In this document: positions 1 to 8,148 of the stretch, piece by piece
Layout of the letters: every line of letters begins with the position of its first letter
Position numbering within the stretch: position 1 is the stretch's first letter
Source of the DNA: an uncultured Collinsella sp.
GTDB lineage: Bacteria > Actinomycetota > Coriobacteriia > Coriobacteriales > Coriobacteriaceae
DNA: 21,720 nt
Assembly (NCBI GenBank): GCA_937934355.1
Contig: CALGZY010000043.1
Coordinates: forward strand, 1-21,720
Direction of reading: 5' to 3'
Position numbers and translations under genes: made by a program
Notes under the pieces: generated by a model
What the model was told of the DNA's origin: nothing
What the model saw: the letters and a program-made list of their open reading frames with translations, nothing else
The model's database searches: none

Positions 1-38
1 GGCAAGGCATGACCAGAAGGTCTATGCCTTGCCTTTTT
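1..38 (+). terminator. Rho-independent terminator of an upstream gene
   Basis: A near-perfect hairpin pairs GGCAAGGCAT with ATGCCTTGCC and, inside it, GACC with GGTC around an AGAA loop, with one bulged T. It is followed directly by five T residues. It must end a plus-strand transcript that begins outside the window. Confidence 0.85.
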
Positions 39-157
39 CATGCCAACTTGTTCGCCCTGGACGTCGCTCGCTGTCCGTCCTCTACCTGCGGCGTTGACTT
101 GGTTGACACTTAGAACATCGATGTAGTCATTGGGGACGTTCTTAAACGACTGCCCAA

Positions 158-198
158 CGGCTGTTGAGCACATGGCTCGCATGACAGCCGTCTCTTTT
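158..198 (+). other. Imperfect hairpin in the thrE leader
   Basis: CGGCTGT (158-164) pairs with ACAGCCG (184-190), with an inner GAGC/GCTC pair, followed by a weak T-rich run. It sits about 60 bases before the exporter start and could be a weak terminator or leader structure. An isolated TTGACA at 103-108 has no good -10 partner, so I do not call a promoter. I see nothing else in 39-259. Confidence 0.3.
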
Positions 199-259
199 AT
201 GTTTCCTTTAGCCGTCGCTGTCTAGGATGGGGGTTAGTCGATAGGAAGGGAGCACCGGG

Positions 260-1828
260 ATGGACGACGCGAGCGAGCGTGCAATCGAAGAGGACATGCT
301 CGATCAGTTCAACTACTTTGATGATGAGGATGAGGAGCTAATCGATCGTCGCGAGCCAGCGCCGCTTGATTCCTTTGATCTGGTCGATGAAGAGCCCAAC
401 GAGGACGAGGGCGAATCAACGGAGCCCCCACAGTCTTCGCGCCTGGACTCGCTGCTTTCGAGAGTCCCTATGCACCACGGCGCTCGTGCCGGTGCACTCC
501 ATATGAAAACTGACTGGCGCCAGATCGTGACGGCAGGCGATGAGCTTGCCGTCGATGCGCCGCTCACCGATAAGTCATCCATCATCTGCCGCACCGGCAT
601 GCTTATGCTGGCAAGCGGAACGGGTGCCTGGCGCGTGCGCGATACCATGAATCGTGTTGCCGCTGTGCTCGGCGTCACGATTCACGTCGACCTGAGTCTT
701 CTGTCGTTTGAGTGCACCTGCATCGAAGATGGCCACTGCTTTAACGAGGTTGTCAGCCTGCCCACAACGGGAGTCAATACCCATCGCATTTGGATGATGG
801 AGAGCTTCTTAAAGGAAATCGAGACGTATGGGCGCCGGTTTACCGTGCACGAATACCACGAGATGCTCAAGACCGTTGAGAGCTCAAAGCCCGATTACGC
901 TCCCTGGCAACAGGGCCTTGCGGCAGCCTGTGCTTGCGGCGCCTTCGTCTTTTTGCTCGGCGGCGGCCCTATCGAGATGGCCTGCGCATTCGTAGGCGCT
1001 GGTGTCGGTAACTTTGCCCGCTCCCATATTCTCAAGCAGGGTCTTGGCCAGTTTAGCGCGCTGACGACTGGTGTTGCGCTCGCTTGCGTTTCGTATCTGC
1101 TGGCATTGCTCGGCCTTGGCCAGGTCATTCCAGGGGCAATGTCGCACCAAGAAGGCTATATCGGCGCCATGCTCTTTGTGATTCCCGGCTTTCCCCTCAT
1201 TACGGCAGGCCTCGACATCGCTAAGCTCGATATGCGAAGTGGAATCGAGCGTCTTTCGTATGCTGTGTCGATTATTGTGATGGCGACCCTCGTAGGTTGG
1301 ATGGTTGCCGAGTGCGTGGGACTGGCGCCGGATGACTTCGCCCCGCTCGGCCTCTCACCGTTGGCTCTTACGCTCTTGCGCATACTGATGAGCTTCGTTG
1401 GCGTATTCGGCTTCTCGGTGATGTTCAACAGCCCGGTAAAGATGGCCGCGGCAGCTGGGTTGATCGGCGCCGTGTCCAATACCCTGCGTCTGACCCTTGT
1501 CGATGCGCCGACGATGATTCCCTTCCTGGGCCTCAGCACGGGAATGCCTCCCGAGGCAGCAGCGTTTATCGGCGCGCTGGTATCGGGGCTGCTCGCAAGC
1601 TTGGCTGAAGTCAAGCTCACCTACCCGCGCATCGCCCTCACGGTGCCTTCGATTGTCATTATGGTGCCGGGCTTGTATCTGTATCGCTCGATGTATTACA
1701 TGTGCACCTTCGACACGGTCAATATGCTCGGCTGGTTTGTGCGCGCAGTGCTCATCGTAGCGTTTCTGCCCGTTGGACTGGGTGTGGCGCGTACGCTCAC
1801 CGACCCTCGCTGGCGCCACACCAGCTAA
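260..1828 (+). CDS. Threonine/serine exporter, ThrE family (fused two-domain form)
   Basis: Predicted inner-membrane exporter of threonine and serine. The 522-residue protein starts with about 65 strongly acidic residues. A soluble region follows (about 90-220, the ThrE N-terminal domain) and then about ten hydrophobic segments from residue 220 to the end. The segment at about 314-333, with its G-F-P-L-I-T-A-G-L-D core followed by a basic helix, is the family signature, and the second half (from about 365) matches the ThrE_2 unit with a V-P-G-L-Y motif near residue 473. The length fits actinobacterial ThrE, which carries both halves in one chain. ATG 260 is chosen because GGAAGGGAG lies about 8 bases upstream. 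It stands alone, ahead of a 316-base gap containing repeats. Substrate specificity is inferred from the family only. The acidic N-terminal extension is not part of the known transport core. Confidence 0.88.
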   Translation: MDDASERAIEEDMLDQFNYFDDEDEELIDRREPAPLDSFDLVDEEPNEDEGESTEPPQSSRLDSLLSRVPMHHGARAGALHMKTDWRQIVTAGDELAVDAPLTDKSSIICRTGMLMLASGTGAWRVRDTMNRVAAVLGVTIHVDLSLLSFECTCIEDGHCFNEVVSLPTTGVNTHRIWMMESFLKEIETYGRRFTVHEYHEMLKTVESSKPDYAPWQQGLAAACACGAFVFLLGGGPIEMACAFVGAGVGNFARSHILKQGLGQFSALTTGVALACVSYLLALLGLGQVIPGAMSHQEGYIGAMLFVIPGFPLITAGLDIAKLDMRSGIERLSYAVSIIVMATLVGWMVAECVGLAPDDFAPLGLSPLALTLLRILMSFVGVFGFSVMFNSPVKMAAAAGLIGAVSNTLRLTLVDAPTMIPFLGLSTGMPPEAAAFIGALVSGLLASLAEVKLTYPRIALTVPSIVIMVPGLYLYRSMYYMCTFDTVNMLGWFVRAVLIVAFLPVGLGVARTLTDPRWRHTS

Positions 1829-1830
1829 TT

Positions 1831-1859
1831 GGTGCAAGGGGGACAGGTTACTTTGCACC
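1831..1859. repeat. Short REP-like hairpin (GGTGCAA...TTGCACC)
   Basis: A 7-bp inverted repeat, GGTGCAA/TTGCACC, encloses a 15-base G-rich loop containing GGGGGACAGG. It begins two bases after the exporter stop codon. The form resembles REP-type palindromes mobilised by IS200-like RAYT transposases in many genomes. That assignment is from recollection of such repeats, and no transposase is present in the window. Confidence 0.5.
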
Positions 1860-1940
1860 CCCAATGAGTTGCGGTGAAATAGGGACTGAATTGCTGCTTA
1901 AAGGGTCAAAACAGTCCGTATTCCACCGCAACTTATGGGG
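1858..1940. repeat. Long imperfect inverted repeat, MITE/REP-like
   Basis: Two arms of about 29 bases (1858-1887 and 1912-1940) are reverse complements apart from a few mismatches and one indel. Both contain GTTGCGGTG and GGACTG and end in CCCCA/TGGGG. They enclose a 24-base A/T-richer loop. No T-run follows, so it is not an ordinary terminator. The size and the two-fold symmetry suggest a non-autonomous mobile repeat or a recurring intergenic palindrome. Copy number cannot be judged from one window. Confidence 0.6.
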
Positions 1941-2050
1941 TCGGGGGGATTATTGGTGCCCTGCATCTCCATAAACTCAACGCTTACGAAGCGCGCGCCG
2001 TTCGTGTTAGGGTAGTTCCACCACATAAGTAGTCGCAGACGCACGTACCA

Positions 2051-2100
2051 CGGGCGGGCGAGATGAAGTCCCAACAGCTCCATCTTGCCCGCCCGTTTTT
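2051..2100 (+). terminator. Strong GC-rich terminator upstream of the DUF2798 gene
   Basis: CGGGCGGGC-G-AGATG pairs with CATCT-T-GCCCGCCCG around a 15-base loop and is followed by TTTTTGTT. It lies more than 200 bases past the exporter stop but only 45 bases before the next start codon. It is either the distal terminator of thrE or a leader attenuator for the membrane-protein gene. Confidence 0.8.
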
Positions 2101-2144
2101 GTTGCGTGGTGCCGCGGCGTAACACAGAAAGGATTTTGTCCTTT

Positions 2145-2693
2145 ATGCCTATCAACAAACGAGAGAGACTGCTGTTCACCTTTATCATGTGCTTTTGCAT
2201 GGTGCTCTGGATGAGCATCTACAACGTTGCCCTGCAGCATGGGGCCATCAGCGGCGAGGTTGTTGCCGCCGCGTGGCTCGGCTTCCCCGTTGCCTACATT
2301 TTTGCCATGTGCTGCGACTGGTTTGTTGCCAGCCCCCTTGCCAAGGGTTTCGCTTTTAAATTCCTGGTCACGCCGGGCAAGAGCTCGCCACTTGCCATGA
2401 CGCTCGCCGTCAGCTCCTGCATGGTCGTTCCCATGGTCATCATCATGTCGCTGTACGGTGCCTGCGAGGGTCTGACGCACATGCCCGGCGGCATCCTTGC
2501 GAACCTGTATTCCGTGCCCGCGATCTGGATGATCAACATCCCGCATAATTTTGTGATGGCGCTGCCGTGGAACCTTTTGGTAGCCGGTCCGATTTCCCAC
2601 TTCGTCTTCCGTCGCGCCTTCCCTGTGGGGACGGTTTTCGAGGAGGAGCATGCCGAGCTCTTGGAGCAGGCTATGGCTCCTGAGTGCGAGTAG
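2145..2693 (+). CDS. DUF2798-type small integral membrane protein
   Basis: A 182-residue hydrophobic protein with about four predicted membrane helices (roughly 9-31, 45-63, 85-106 and 130-155). It looks like two related two-helix halves, as in the DUF2798 family: each half has an alternating F/M-rich helix, a short loop, and a second helix ending in conserved aromatic and proline residues. Its function is unknown. ATG 2145 is preferred over the in-frame ATG at 2085, because the latter lies inside a terminator hairpin and 2145 has AGAAAGGA 11 bases upstream. There is no operon partner: terminator hairpins lie on both sides (2051-2100 and 2860-2892). The family call rests on pattern resemblance and is moderately sure; that it is a membrane protein is certain. 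Confidence 0.7.
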   Translation: MPINKRERLLFTFIMCFCMVLWMSIYNVALQHGAISGEVVAAAWLGFPVAYIFAMCCDWFVASPLAKGFAFKFLVTPGKSSPLAMTLAVSSCMVVPMVIIMSLYGACEGLTHMPGGILANLYSVPAIWMINIPHNFVMALPWNLLVAGPISHFVFRRAFPVGTVFEEEHAELLEQAMAPECE

Positions 2694-2695
2694 CT

Positions 2696-2747
2696 CGCTT
2701 AGGGATCTGCTGAGCGCGGGCGACTTGCTTGGTTGGAGCCCTAAGCG
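2696..2747. repeat. Inverted repeat after the DUF2798 gene
   Basis: A perfect 9-bp inverted repeat, CGCTTAGGG (2696-2704) and CCCTAAGCG (2739-2747), with a 34-base spacer begins three bases after the stop codon. It has no T-run. It may stabilise the 3' end of the transcript or be a degenerate terminator. Confidence 0.4.
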
Positions 2748-2838
2748 TGGATAGCTCTCTCGGCGACATCGCGGGCGTGAGCGGTGCGCATGACCGGAGG
2801 GCCCGTGCTGCTCCGTTGCCCGACGTGCTAGCGCGCAG

Positions 2839-2850
2839 AACAATCTGTTG
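2839..2850. promoter_or_regulatory. Degenerate copy of the TetR operator core
   Basis: AACAATCTGTTG matches the core AACAGTCTGTTG of the perfect palindrome at 2905-2925 at 11 of 12 positions. The two centres are 71 bp apart. This could be a secondary binding site for the regulator encoded at 7398-8087. That is an inference from similarity only. Confidence 0.4.
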
Positions 2851-2859
2851 GTGCATTCG

Positions 2860-2892
2860 GCGGCTGCTGAAGCGTTTCGGCAGCCGCTTTTT
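2860..2892 (+). terminator. Rho-independent terminator before the activase gene
   Basis: GCGGCTGC pairs with GCAGCCGC, and the stem is extended inward by CTGAA/TTTCGG pairing around a GCGT loop. Five T residues follow. It separates the upstream region from the activase transcription unit. Confidence 0.85.
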
Positions 2893-2904
2893 ATACGGAG
2901 TTTA

Positions 2905-2925
2905 AATACAACAGTCTGTTGTATT
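2905..2925. promoter_or_regulatory. Perfect 21-bp palindrome, likely TetR-family operator
   Basis: AATACAACAG and CTGTTGTATT flank a single central T, forming a perfect two-fold symmetric site 50 bases upstream of the activase start. AT-rich -10-like sequences (TAGAGT at 2929, TATATC at 2937) lie just downstream, so a protein bound here would block transcription. The TetR-family gene at the end of the same transcript is the obvious candidate for autoregulation. The palindrome is seen directly; the regulator assignment is inferred. Confidence 0.7.
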
Positions 2926-2974
2926 ACGTAGAGTGGTATATCTCTAGCAGGAAAAATGCGAGAGACGGAGCATT

Positions 2975-5900
2975 ATGGCGTTGCTAGTAGGACTGGACGT
3001 AGGGTCGACGACGACCAAAGTTTACGCGATGCACGAGGATATGACCGAGGCGTGGTGGGGATATCGCCGCCACGGGGCGTGTCAGACAGCGAGCGTGCGC
3101 GCCATGCTCGGCGAGCTCGCCGAGCGCTTTCCCCATGAGTCGCTGCGCGTTGCGGTGACCGGCTCGGGTGCGCGCGATATCGCGACCGCGCTGGGCGCCT
3201 CGTACGTTCAGGAGGTGGTCGCCAACGCGCTCGCGATCAGCAGGTTCTATCCGCAGACGCGCTGCGCCATCGAGCTGGGCGGCCAAGACGCCAAGATGAT
3301 CTTCTTCCGCACCAACGATAAGGGAGACATCGAGGTTGCCGACATGCGCATGAACGGCTCGTGCGCAGGCGGTACCGGTGCATTTATCGACGAGATGGCA
3401 AAGCTCATGGGGGTCGGCACCGAATCGGGCGAGTTCGAGCAGCTCGCAAGCCGGGGAACGACCGTCCACGAGGTCTCGGGCCGCTGCGGCGTGTACGCAA
3501 AGACCGATATCCAGCCGCTGCTCAACGAGGGCATTCCTACCACCGACCTGGCGCTTTCGGCGCTTCACGCGGTCGCCCGCCAAACGATCGGCGGTCTGGC
3601 CCAGGGTATCGACATCGAGCCGCCGGTAATCTTCGAGGGCGGTGCGCTCGCCTACAACCCCACACTGGTCCGCGTGTTCCGGGAGCAACTGAATCTATCG
3701 GACGATCAGGTTATCGTCCCGCGCGATCCGCAGATCATGGTCGCGCGCGGTGCCGCCCTGTCGCTGACCGACATGTTCGCATCGTCCCAACCGATCGACC
3801 TTCCCGACGCTTTTGTCCGGCTGGATAAGCTCGAGACGGTCGCGCCCGCAAGCGGGGAGGGACGTCTTGCCCAGCCCTTTTTTGCCACACCTGCCGAGCA
3901 GGCGGATTTTACGGCACGCCATGGCAAAGAGACGCCGGCAAAGGGTCCGGATGCGTATGCGCCCGGAGAGACGGTGCGTGTGGCGCTCGGTATCGATTCG
4001 GGGAGCACGACGACCAAGTTCGCCCTGGTCGATGAGGCGGGTGAGCTTGTCGATTCGTTCTACGCGTCTAATAACGGCAGACCGCTCGACGTCGCCCAAC
4101 AGGGTCTTGTCAGCTTGAAGAACCGCTGGGAGACAGCGGGAGTCACGCTTGCGATCGATGCCGTGGGCACCACGGGATACGGCGAGGAGCTTTTCGCGCG
4201 CGCGTTCCACGCCGACTACCATACGGTCGAGACGGTCGCGCACGCCCGCGCCGCGTGCGCATGCGTTCCCGATGCGACCTTCGTGCTCGACATCGGCGGA
4301 CAGGATATGAAGGCCATCTGGCTCAACCACGGCGTGCTGACCGATATCGTCGTCAACGAGGCGTGCTCTGCGGGCTGCGGCTCGTTCCTCGAGGGTTTTG
4401 CCAAAAACCTCGGAATAGCCGTTGAGGATATCGCGACCGAGGCATTTTCGTCCAAAGCCCCCGCCGTTCTCGGCAGCCGCTGCACGGTGTTCATGAACAG
4501 CAGCGTCGTTTCCGAGCAGCGGCGCGGTAAGGGTCCGGGCGACATCATGGCCGGTCTCTGCCGTTCGATTATCGAGAACGTGTTCACCAAGGTCATTCGC
4601 GTTTCAAATCTCAACCGTCTGGGCGACAAAGTCGTCGTCCAGGGCGGCACGTTCCGAAACGACGCGGTGCTGCGCGCATTCGAGCAGTATCTGGGCAAAC
4701 CCGTCACGCGTGCGCCCCACCCGGGGCTGATGGGCGCTATCGGTATCGCCCTGCTCGCGCGCGAGGAATGCCGCAAGGGCGACGCCGGCACGTCGTTTAT
4801 CGGGCTCGATGCCGTGGAGCGCTTCGAGCATCGCGAGTTCGGCGGCGTTACCTGCCGTCGGTGCAACAACCGCTGCCAGCGCGCGGTCGTGGCATTTGGC
4901 GACGGCTCGCTTTACGTCACGGGCAATCGCTGCCCGCGCGGCGGCGCCATCTCATGGGATGAGCTCGTGCGCGAGGTTCCCGCGGCGGAGGAGCTGCGTC
5001 CGCAGGGTGCTTGCGAGGCACAGGCACCCGGCACGGGGCGCGACCGGACCGCGGCTGCCCCCAATCTCTTTGTCGACCGCGAGAAGCTGCTGTTCGAGTC
5101 GTACCCCACGGTTCCCGTCTGCGGGGGGCGCGATGTCACGATCGGCATTCCCCGTGTGCTCGAGTTCTGGGACACCATGCCGTTCTGGTCGACGTTCTTC
5201 AGCACGCTCGGCTTTAAGGTGCGCGTCTCGGGACGCAGCACCAAGGCGATGTACGAGCGCGGTCTGGCGCACGTCACATCCGACACCGTGTGCTTCCCGG
5301 CCAAGCTCGTCCACGGGCACATCCGCAATCTCGTCGACGCCGGCGTCGACCGCATCTTCATGCCCATCATCACGACGGTGCCCACCGAAAACACCGCCTC
5401 TACCAGCGAGTGGATGTGCGCCGTCGTAAAGGGATACCCCTACGTGATGCGCAATTCCGATAACCCGGAGGAGCGTTTCGGCGTTCCGTTCGATACGCCG
5501 CTGTTCCACTGGTACGACGAGGGCGACCGAAACCGCCAGCTCAAGGCGTGGTGCAAGGAGACCTTCGATATCGATGCCGACCTGGTTGCCAAGGCGACCG
5601 AGCAGGCGGACCGCGCGCAGGAGACGTTTGAGAACCAGCTGCAGCTGCGCGGCAGGCAGGTGCTCGAGAACGTGCGCGAGGACGGCGGCTACGCGGTGGT
5701 GATCGCTTCGCGCCCGTACCACAACGACCCGCTGGTCAACCACGGGCTGCCCAAGCTCTTCTCTGAGCGCGGCATCCCCGTGCTGACGCCCGATGCGGTG
5801 CCGGGGGTCTGCAACGTCGATCTTTCCAACAGCCGCATCGACATCGTGAACAACTACCATGCGCGCATGCTGTCGTGCGCGGTCATCGTCGCATCGACGC

Positions 5901-7414
5901 CCGAGCTCGAGCTCGTGCAGATGGGCAGCTTCGGCTGCGGCCACGATGCGTATCTCACCGACGAGATCGCGCGCATGATGGGCGAGATGGGCTCCAAGGT
6001 TCCGATGATGATCAAGCTCGATGAGAGCGACGTCGCCGGTCCCATGGGCATTCGCGTGCGTTCGTTTATCGAGTCGGTCAACCGTCGTCGCGCGGAGGAG
6101 CGTGCCGAGGGCGCCCGGGTGCACGCGGTCCATCCGCTCGACGACCCGTATAAGGTCAAGTACACCAAGCGCGACCGGCACGACAAGATCGCGCTGGTCC
6201 CCAACACCTCCCATGCGTTCTGCAGGCTCATGACCGCGGCGATGCGCAATCAGGGCGTGCGCGCCGAGGCCCTTGATATCGGGCGCGAGGATGCCATCCG
6301 CCTGGGCAAACGCTATGTGCACAACGACATCTGCTTCCCCGCGCAAATCGTGATCGGCGAGGCGCTCGCGGCACTCGAGAGCGGTAAGTACGACCCGCAC
6401 GACGTCGCCGTGGTGACTGGCAAGTATATCGGCGACTGCCGCCTGACGCACTACATGCCCCTGCTGCGCCGCGCGCTCGACGACGCGGGATACGACTATG
6501 TCCCGGTGCTCACCAACGACGACGTCGATGCCCACAATGCGCATCCGGGCTTCAAGCTCGGCCTTGGCCCGAGCATCCAGATCGCCTACGGTCTTCCCAT
6601 GATCGATGCCCTCGAGGCCATGCTTAGGCGCATCCGTCCCTACGAGCTCGAGAAGGGCGCGGCGGACGCTGCGTTCGACCGCGCGCTCGATGAGGTTATC
6701 GAGGGCATGGAGCGCTCCGGGCTGAGAGGCCAGGCGACGGGCTTCAAACGCGCGCTTGCGATCATGGACGCCGTTCCGTACGACCGCTCGAACCCGCATC
6801 CGACCGTTCTCATCGTGGGCGAGTACCTGCTCAATTTCCATCTCGGCGCCAACCACGAGATCGAGCGCTACCTCGAGGACAACGGGCTCGAGGTCATCGA
6901 GGCGCGCATGACCGACGTGATCCGCAAGACCTATTTCTACAAGCATGCGCAGTCGCGCGAGTTCCACGTCGACCTGTCGCTGCCCGAAAAGGCCTGGTAC
7001 GCCACGGCGGACAACCTGTTCGAGCTCGCGCACGACCGTTGCGACCGCCTGGGCGCGGCGAGCCCGCTCTACGAGCCGCCGACGCGCATGCCCGAGCTCG
7101 TGCGCGCGAGCGATAAGATCCTGCACCATACGTTCGATGCGGGCGAGGGCGTGCTGATTCCGGCGGAGATTCTCGAGCACGCCAAGCGCGGCTGCCGCAA
7201 CTTCGTGATCCTGCAGCCGTTCGGGTGTCTGCCCAACCATGTCGTGGGGCGCGGGCTCATCCATGCGCTCAAGGAGCAGTATCCCACGGCGCAGTTCCTG
7301 CCGCTCGACTACGATCCCGACGTGAGCTTCGCCAACGTGGAGAACCGTCTTCAGATGCTCATCATGAACGCCAAGGCGCAGGGGTGCGGTGAGGCGCATG
7401 GCGAGACCGCGTAA
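2975..7414 (+). CDS. Giant 2-hydroxyacyl-CoA dehydratase activase-like protein (two ATPase modules + DUF2229)
   Basis: A cytoplasmic protein of 1479 residues in the acyl-CoA dehydratase activase-related family. Two BadF/BadG/BcrA-type ATPase modules are visible. The first has G-L-D-V-G-S-T-T-T-K (6-15), E-L-G-G-Q-D-A-K (100-107), Cys130 in N-G-S-C-A-G-G-T-G and Cys171 in G-R-C. The second has G-I-D-S-G-S-T-T-T-K (339-348), I-G-G-Q-D-M-K (440-446), Cys464 and Cys503. These cysteine pairs match the residues that hold the bridging [4Fe-4S] cluster in dimeric activases, so one chain may supply both halves. A cysteine cluster (627, 630, 634, 653) precedes a DUF2229-type region from about 723, with Cys-X-Pro motifs at 773, 1120 and 1418. 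Family activases use ATP to fire one electron into radical dehydratases. No dehydratase subunits are in the window, so the partner is unknown. The start has a GGAG 4 bases upstream. The 3' end overlaps the TetR gene. Confidence 0.88.
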   Translation: MALLVGLDVGSTTTKVYAMHEDMTEAWWGYRRHGACQTASVRAMLGELAERFPHESLRVAVTGSGARDIATALGASYVQEVVANALAISRFYPQTRCAIELGGQDAKMIFFRTNDKGDIEVADMRMNGSCAGGTGAFIDEMAKLMGVGTESGEFEQLASRGTTVHEVSGRCGVYAKTDIQPLLNEGIPTTDLALSALHAVARQTIGGLAQGIDIEPPVIFEGGALAYNPTLVRVFREQLNLSDDQVIVPRDPQIMVARGAALSLTDMFASSQPIDLPDAFVRLDKLETVAPASGEGRLAQPFFATPAEQADFTARHGKETPAKGPDAYAPGETVRVALGIDSGSTTTKFALVDEAGELVDSFYASNNGRPLDVAQQGLVSLKNRWETAGVTLAIDAVGTTGYGEELFARAFHADYHTVETVAHARAACACVPDATFVLDIGGQDMKAIWLNHGVLTDIVVNEACSAGCGSFLEGFAKNLGIAVEDIATEAFSSKAPAVLGSRCTVFMNSSVVSEQRRGKGPGDIMAGLCRSIIENVFTKVIRVSNLNRLGDKVVVQGGTFRNDAVLRAFEQYLGKPVTRAPHPGLMGAIGIALLAREECRKGDAGTSFIGLDAVERFEHREFGGVTCRRCNNRCQRAVVAFGDGSLYVTGNRCPRGGAISWDELVREVPAAEELRPQGACEAQAPGTGRDRTAAAPNLFVDREKLLFESYPTVPVCGGRDVTIGIPRVLEFWDTMPFWSTFFSTLGFKVRVSGRSTKAMYERGLAHVTSDTVCFPAKLVHGHIRNLVDAGVDRIFMPIITTVPTENTASTSEWMCAVVKGYPYVMRNSDNPEERFGVPFDTPLFHWYDEGDRNRQLKAWCKETFDIDADLVAKATEQADRAQETFENQLQLRGRQVLENVREDGGYAVVIASRPYHNDPLVNHGLPKLFSERGIPVLTPDAVPGVCNVDLSNSRIDIVNNYHARMLSCAVIVASTPELELVQMGSFGCGHDAYLTDEIARMMGEMGSKVPMMIKLDESDVAGPMGIRVRSFIESVNRRRAEERAEGARVHAVHPLDDPYKVKYTKRDRHDKIALVPNTSHAFCRLMTAAMRNQGVRAEALDIGREDAIRLGKRYVHNDICFPAQIVIGEALAALESGKYDPHDVAVVTGKYIGDCRLTHYMPLLRRALDDAGYDYVPVLTNDDVDAHNAHPGFKLGLGPSIQIAYGLPMIDALEAMLRRIRPYELEKGAADAAFDRALDEVIEGMERSGLRGQATGFKRALAIMDAVPYDRSNPHPTVLIVGEYLLNFHLGANHEIERYLEDNGLEVIEARMTDVIRKTYFYKHAQSREFHVDLSLPEKAWYATADNLFELAHDRCDRLGAASPLYEPPTRMPELVRASDKILHHTFDAGEGVLIPAEILEHAKRGCRNFVILQPFGCLPNHVVGRGLIHALKEQYPTAQFLPLDYDPDVSFANVENRLQMLIMNAKAQGCGEAHGETA

Positions 7415-8087
7415 GGACGCCGATGCGCCCGATGCACGCACCCGTATCATCGAGGCGTTTTGGGAGCTCATCGAGAACAACAGCATCTTCGAGCTGTCGG
7501 TTGGCGAGGTGACCCGCGCCGCCCAGTGCAATCGCGGAACGTTTTACTACTATTTTCACGATTTCGATGAACTCGTCGCCATCGCCATAGCCCAGCTGCT
7601 GCAGGATAACGAGCTCATCACCGATGCCCTCTGGCATTTTTCGAGCGAGGGCGACCTTTCGGCGTTCGACCAGCGCGACGTCCGCTGCCTGCTGCGGCGC
7701 ATCGTCATCACCATGAGGGCGGGTGCCGCCGAGCAGGTCGTGCAGGGCATCCATACGATCATCATCGACCGCGTGAGAGAGATCGTCCACCCCGACGGAG
7801 AAGAGCTCAAGGCAGATTCGAGCTTTGCGGTGGGCTTTCTGGTCTCGGGCATCATGGGCTTTGTGATGGCGGTCGGCTTTGCCCGGGAGGGCGGCGAGGA
7901 GATAGACCTCGAGCAGCCGGGGGACAGCGCGTGCGCGTACCTGAGGGCGGTCGCCATGCAGACGGTGGAAACGGTCGCGCAAGTCGAGGGCGTCGATACA
8001 TCCGAGCTGCTCGAACGCGTCTCCAAGGAGGCCGATGCCTATCGCGCATCGCGTGCGACGAGTCCCGACGTGGTGAAAGACGCCTAG
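7398..8087 (+). CDS. TetR/AcrR-family transcriptional regulator
   Basis: A 229-residue protein with an N-terminal TetR helix-turn-helix at about residues 13-60: a basic start, a first helix with I-I-E-A-F, and the recognition region C-N-R-G-T-F-Y-Y-Y-F, which is the most conserved part of the family. The C-terminal ligand and dimer domain is divergent, so the inducer cannot be predicted. The gene overlaps the activase gene by 17 bases, implying one transcript and translational coupling. ATG 7398 gives the usual basic N-terminus; an in-frame GTG at 7389 is a possible alternative. It probably represses its own operon through the palindrome at 2905-2925, given the linkage. The inducer may be an acyl-CoA or a related metabolite of the activase pathway, but this is speculative. 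Confidence 0.85.
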   Translation: MARPRKDADAPDARTRIIEAFWELIENNSIFELSVGEVTRAAQCNRGTFYYYFHDFDELVAIAIAQLLQDNELITDALWHFSSEGDLSAFDQRDVRCLLRRIVITMRAGAAEQVVQGIHTIIIDRVREIVHPDGEELKADSSFAVGFLVSGIMGFVMAVGFAREGGEEIDLEQPGDSACAYLRAVAMQTVETVAQVEGVDTSELLERVSKEADAYRASRATSPDVVKDA

Positions 8088-8112
8088 GGTTTCTCTTGCG
8101 GGGCGCCTGTCG

Positions 8113-8140
8113 CGCATCGCGCGGTGAGTCCCGCGATGCG
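8113..8140 (+). terminator. Hairpin after the TetR gene, lacking a T-run
   Basis: CGCATCGCG (8113-8121) and CGCGATGCG (8132-8140) form a perfect 9-bp stem with a 10-base loop, 25 bases after the TetR stop codon. No U-tract follows, so it may protect the 3' end or depend on Rho. The left arm repeats a sequence in the last codons of the TetR gene. Confidence 0.45.
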
Positions 8141-8148
8141 GTCATAAC

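Noticed and set aside
1941..2110. T-box or other known riboswitch before the DUF2798 gene
   Set aside because: Only a loose resemblance around GTACCACGGG; the conserved T-box antiterminator sequence and stem I landmarks are absent.
2007..2843. 278-codon minus-strand open frame
   Set aside because: It covers the terminator, the DUF2798 gene antisense and the inverted repeat; its composition is typical of a shadow frame.
4952..7531. 859-codon minus-strand open frame
   Set aside because: It is the antisense shadow of the high-GC activase gene: Arg/His/Val-rich, with no recognisable domain and no ribosome-binding site, whereas the plus strand encodes clear conserved motifs throughout.
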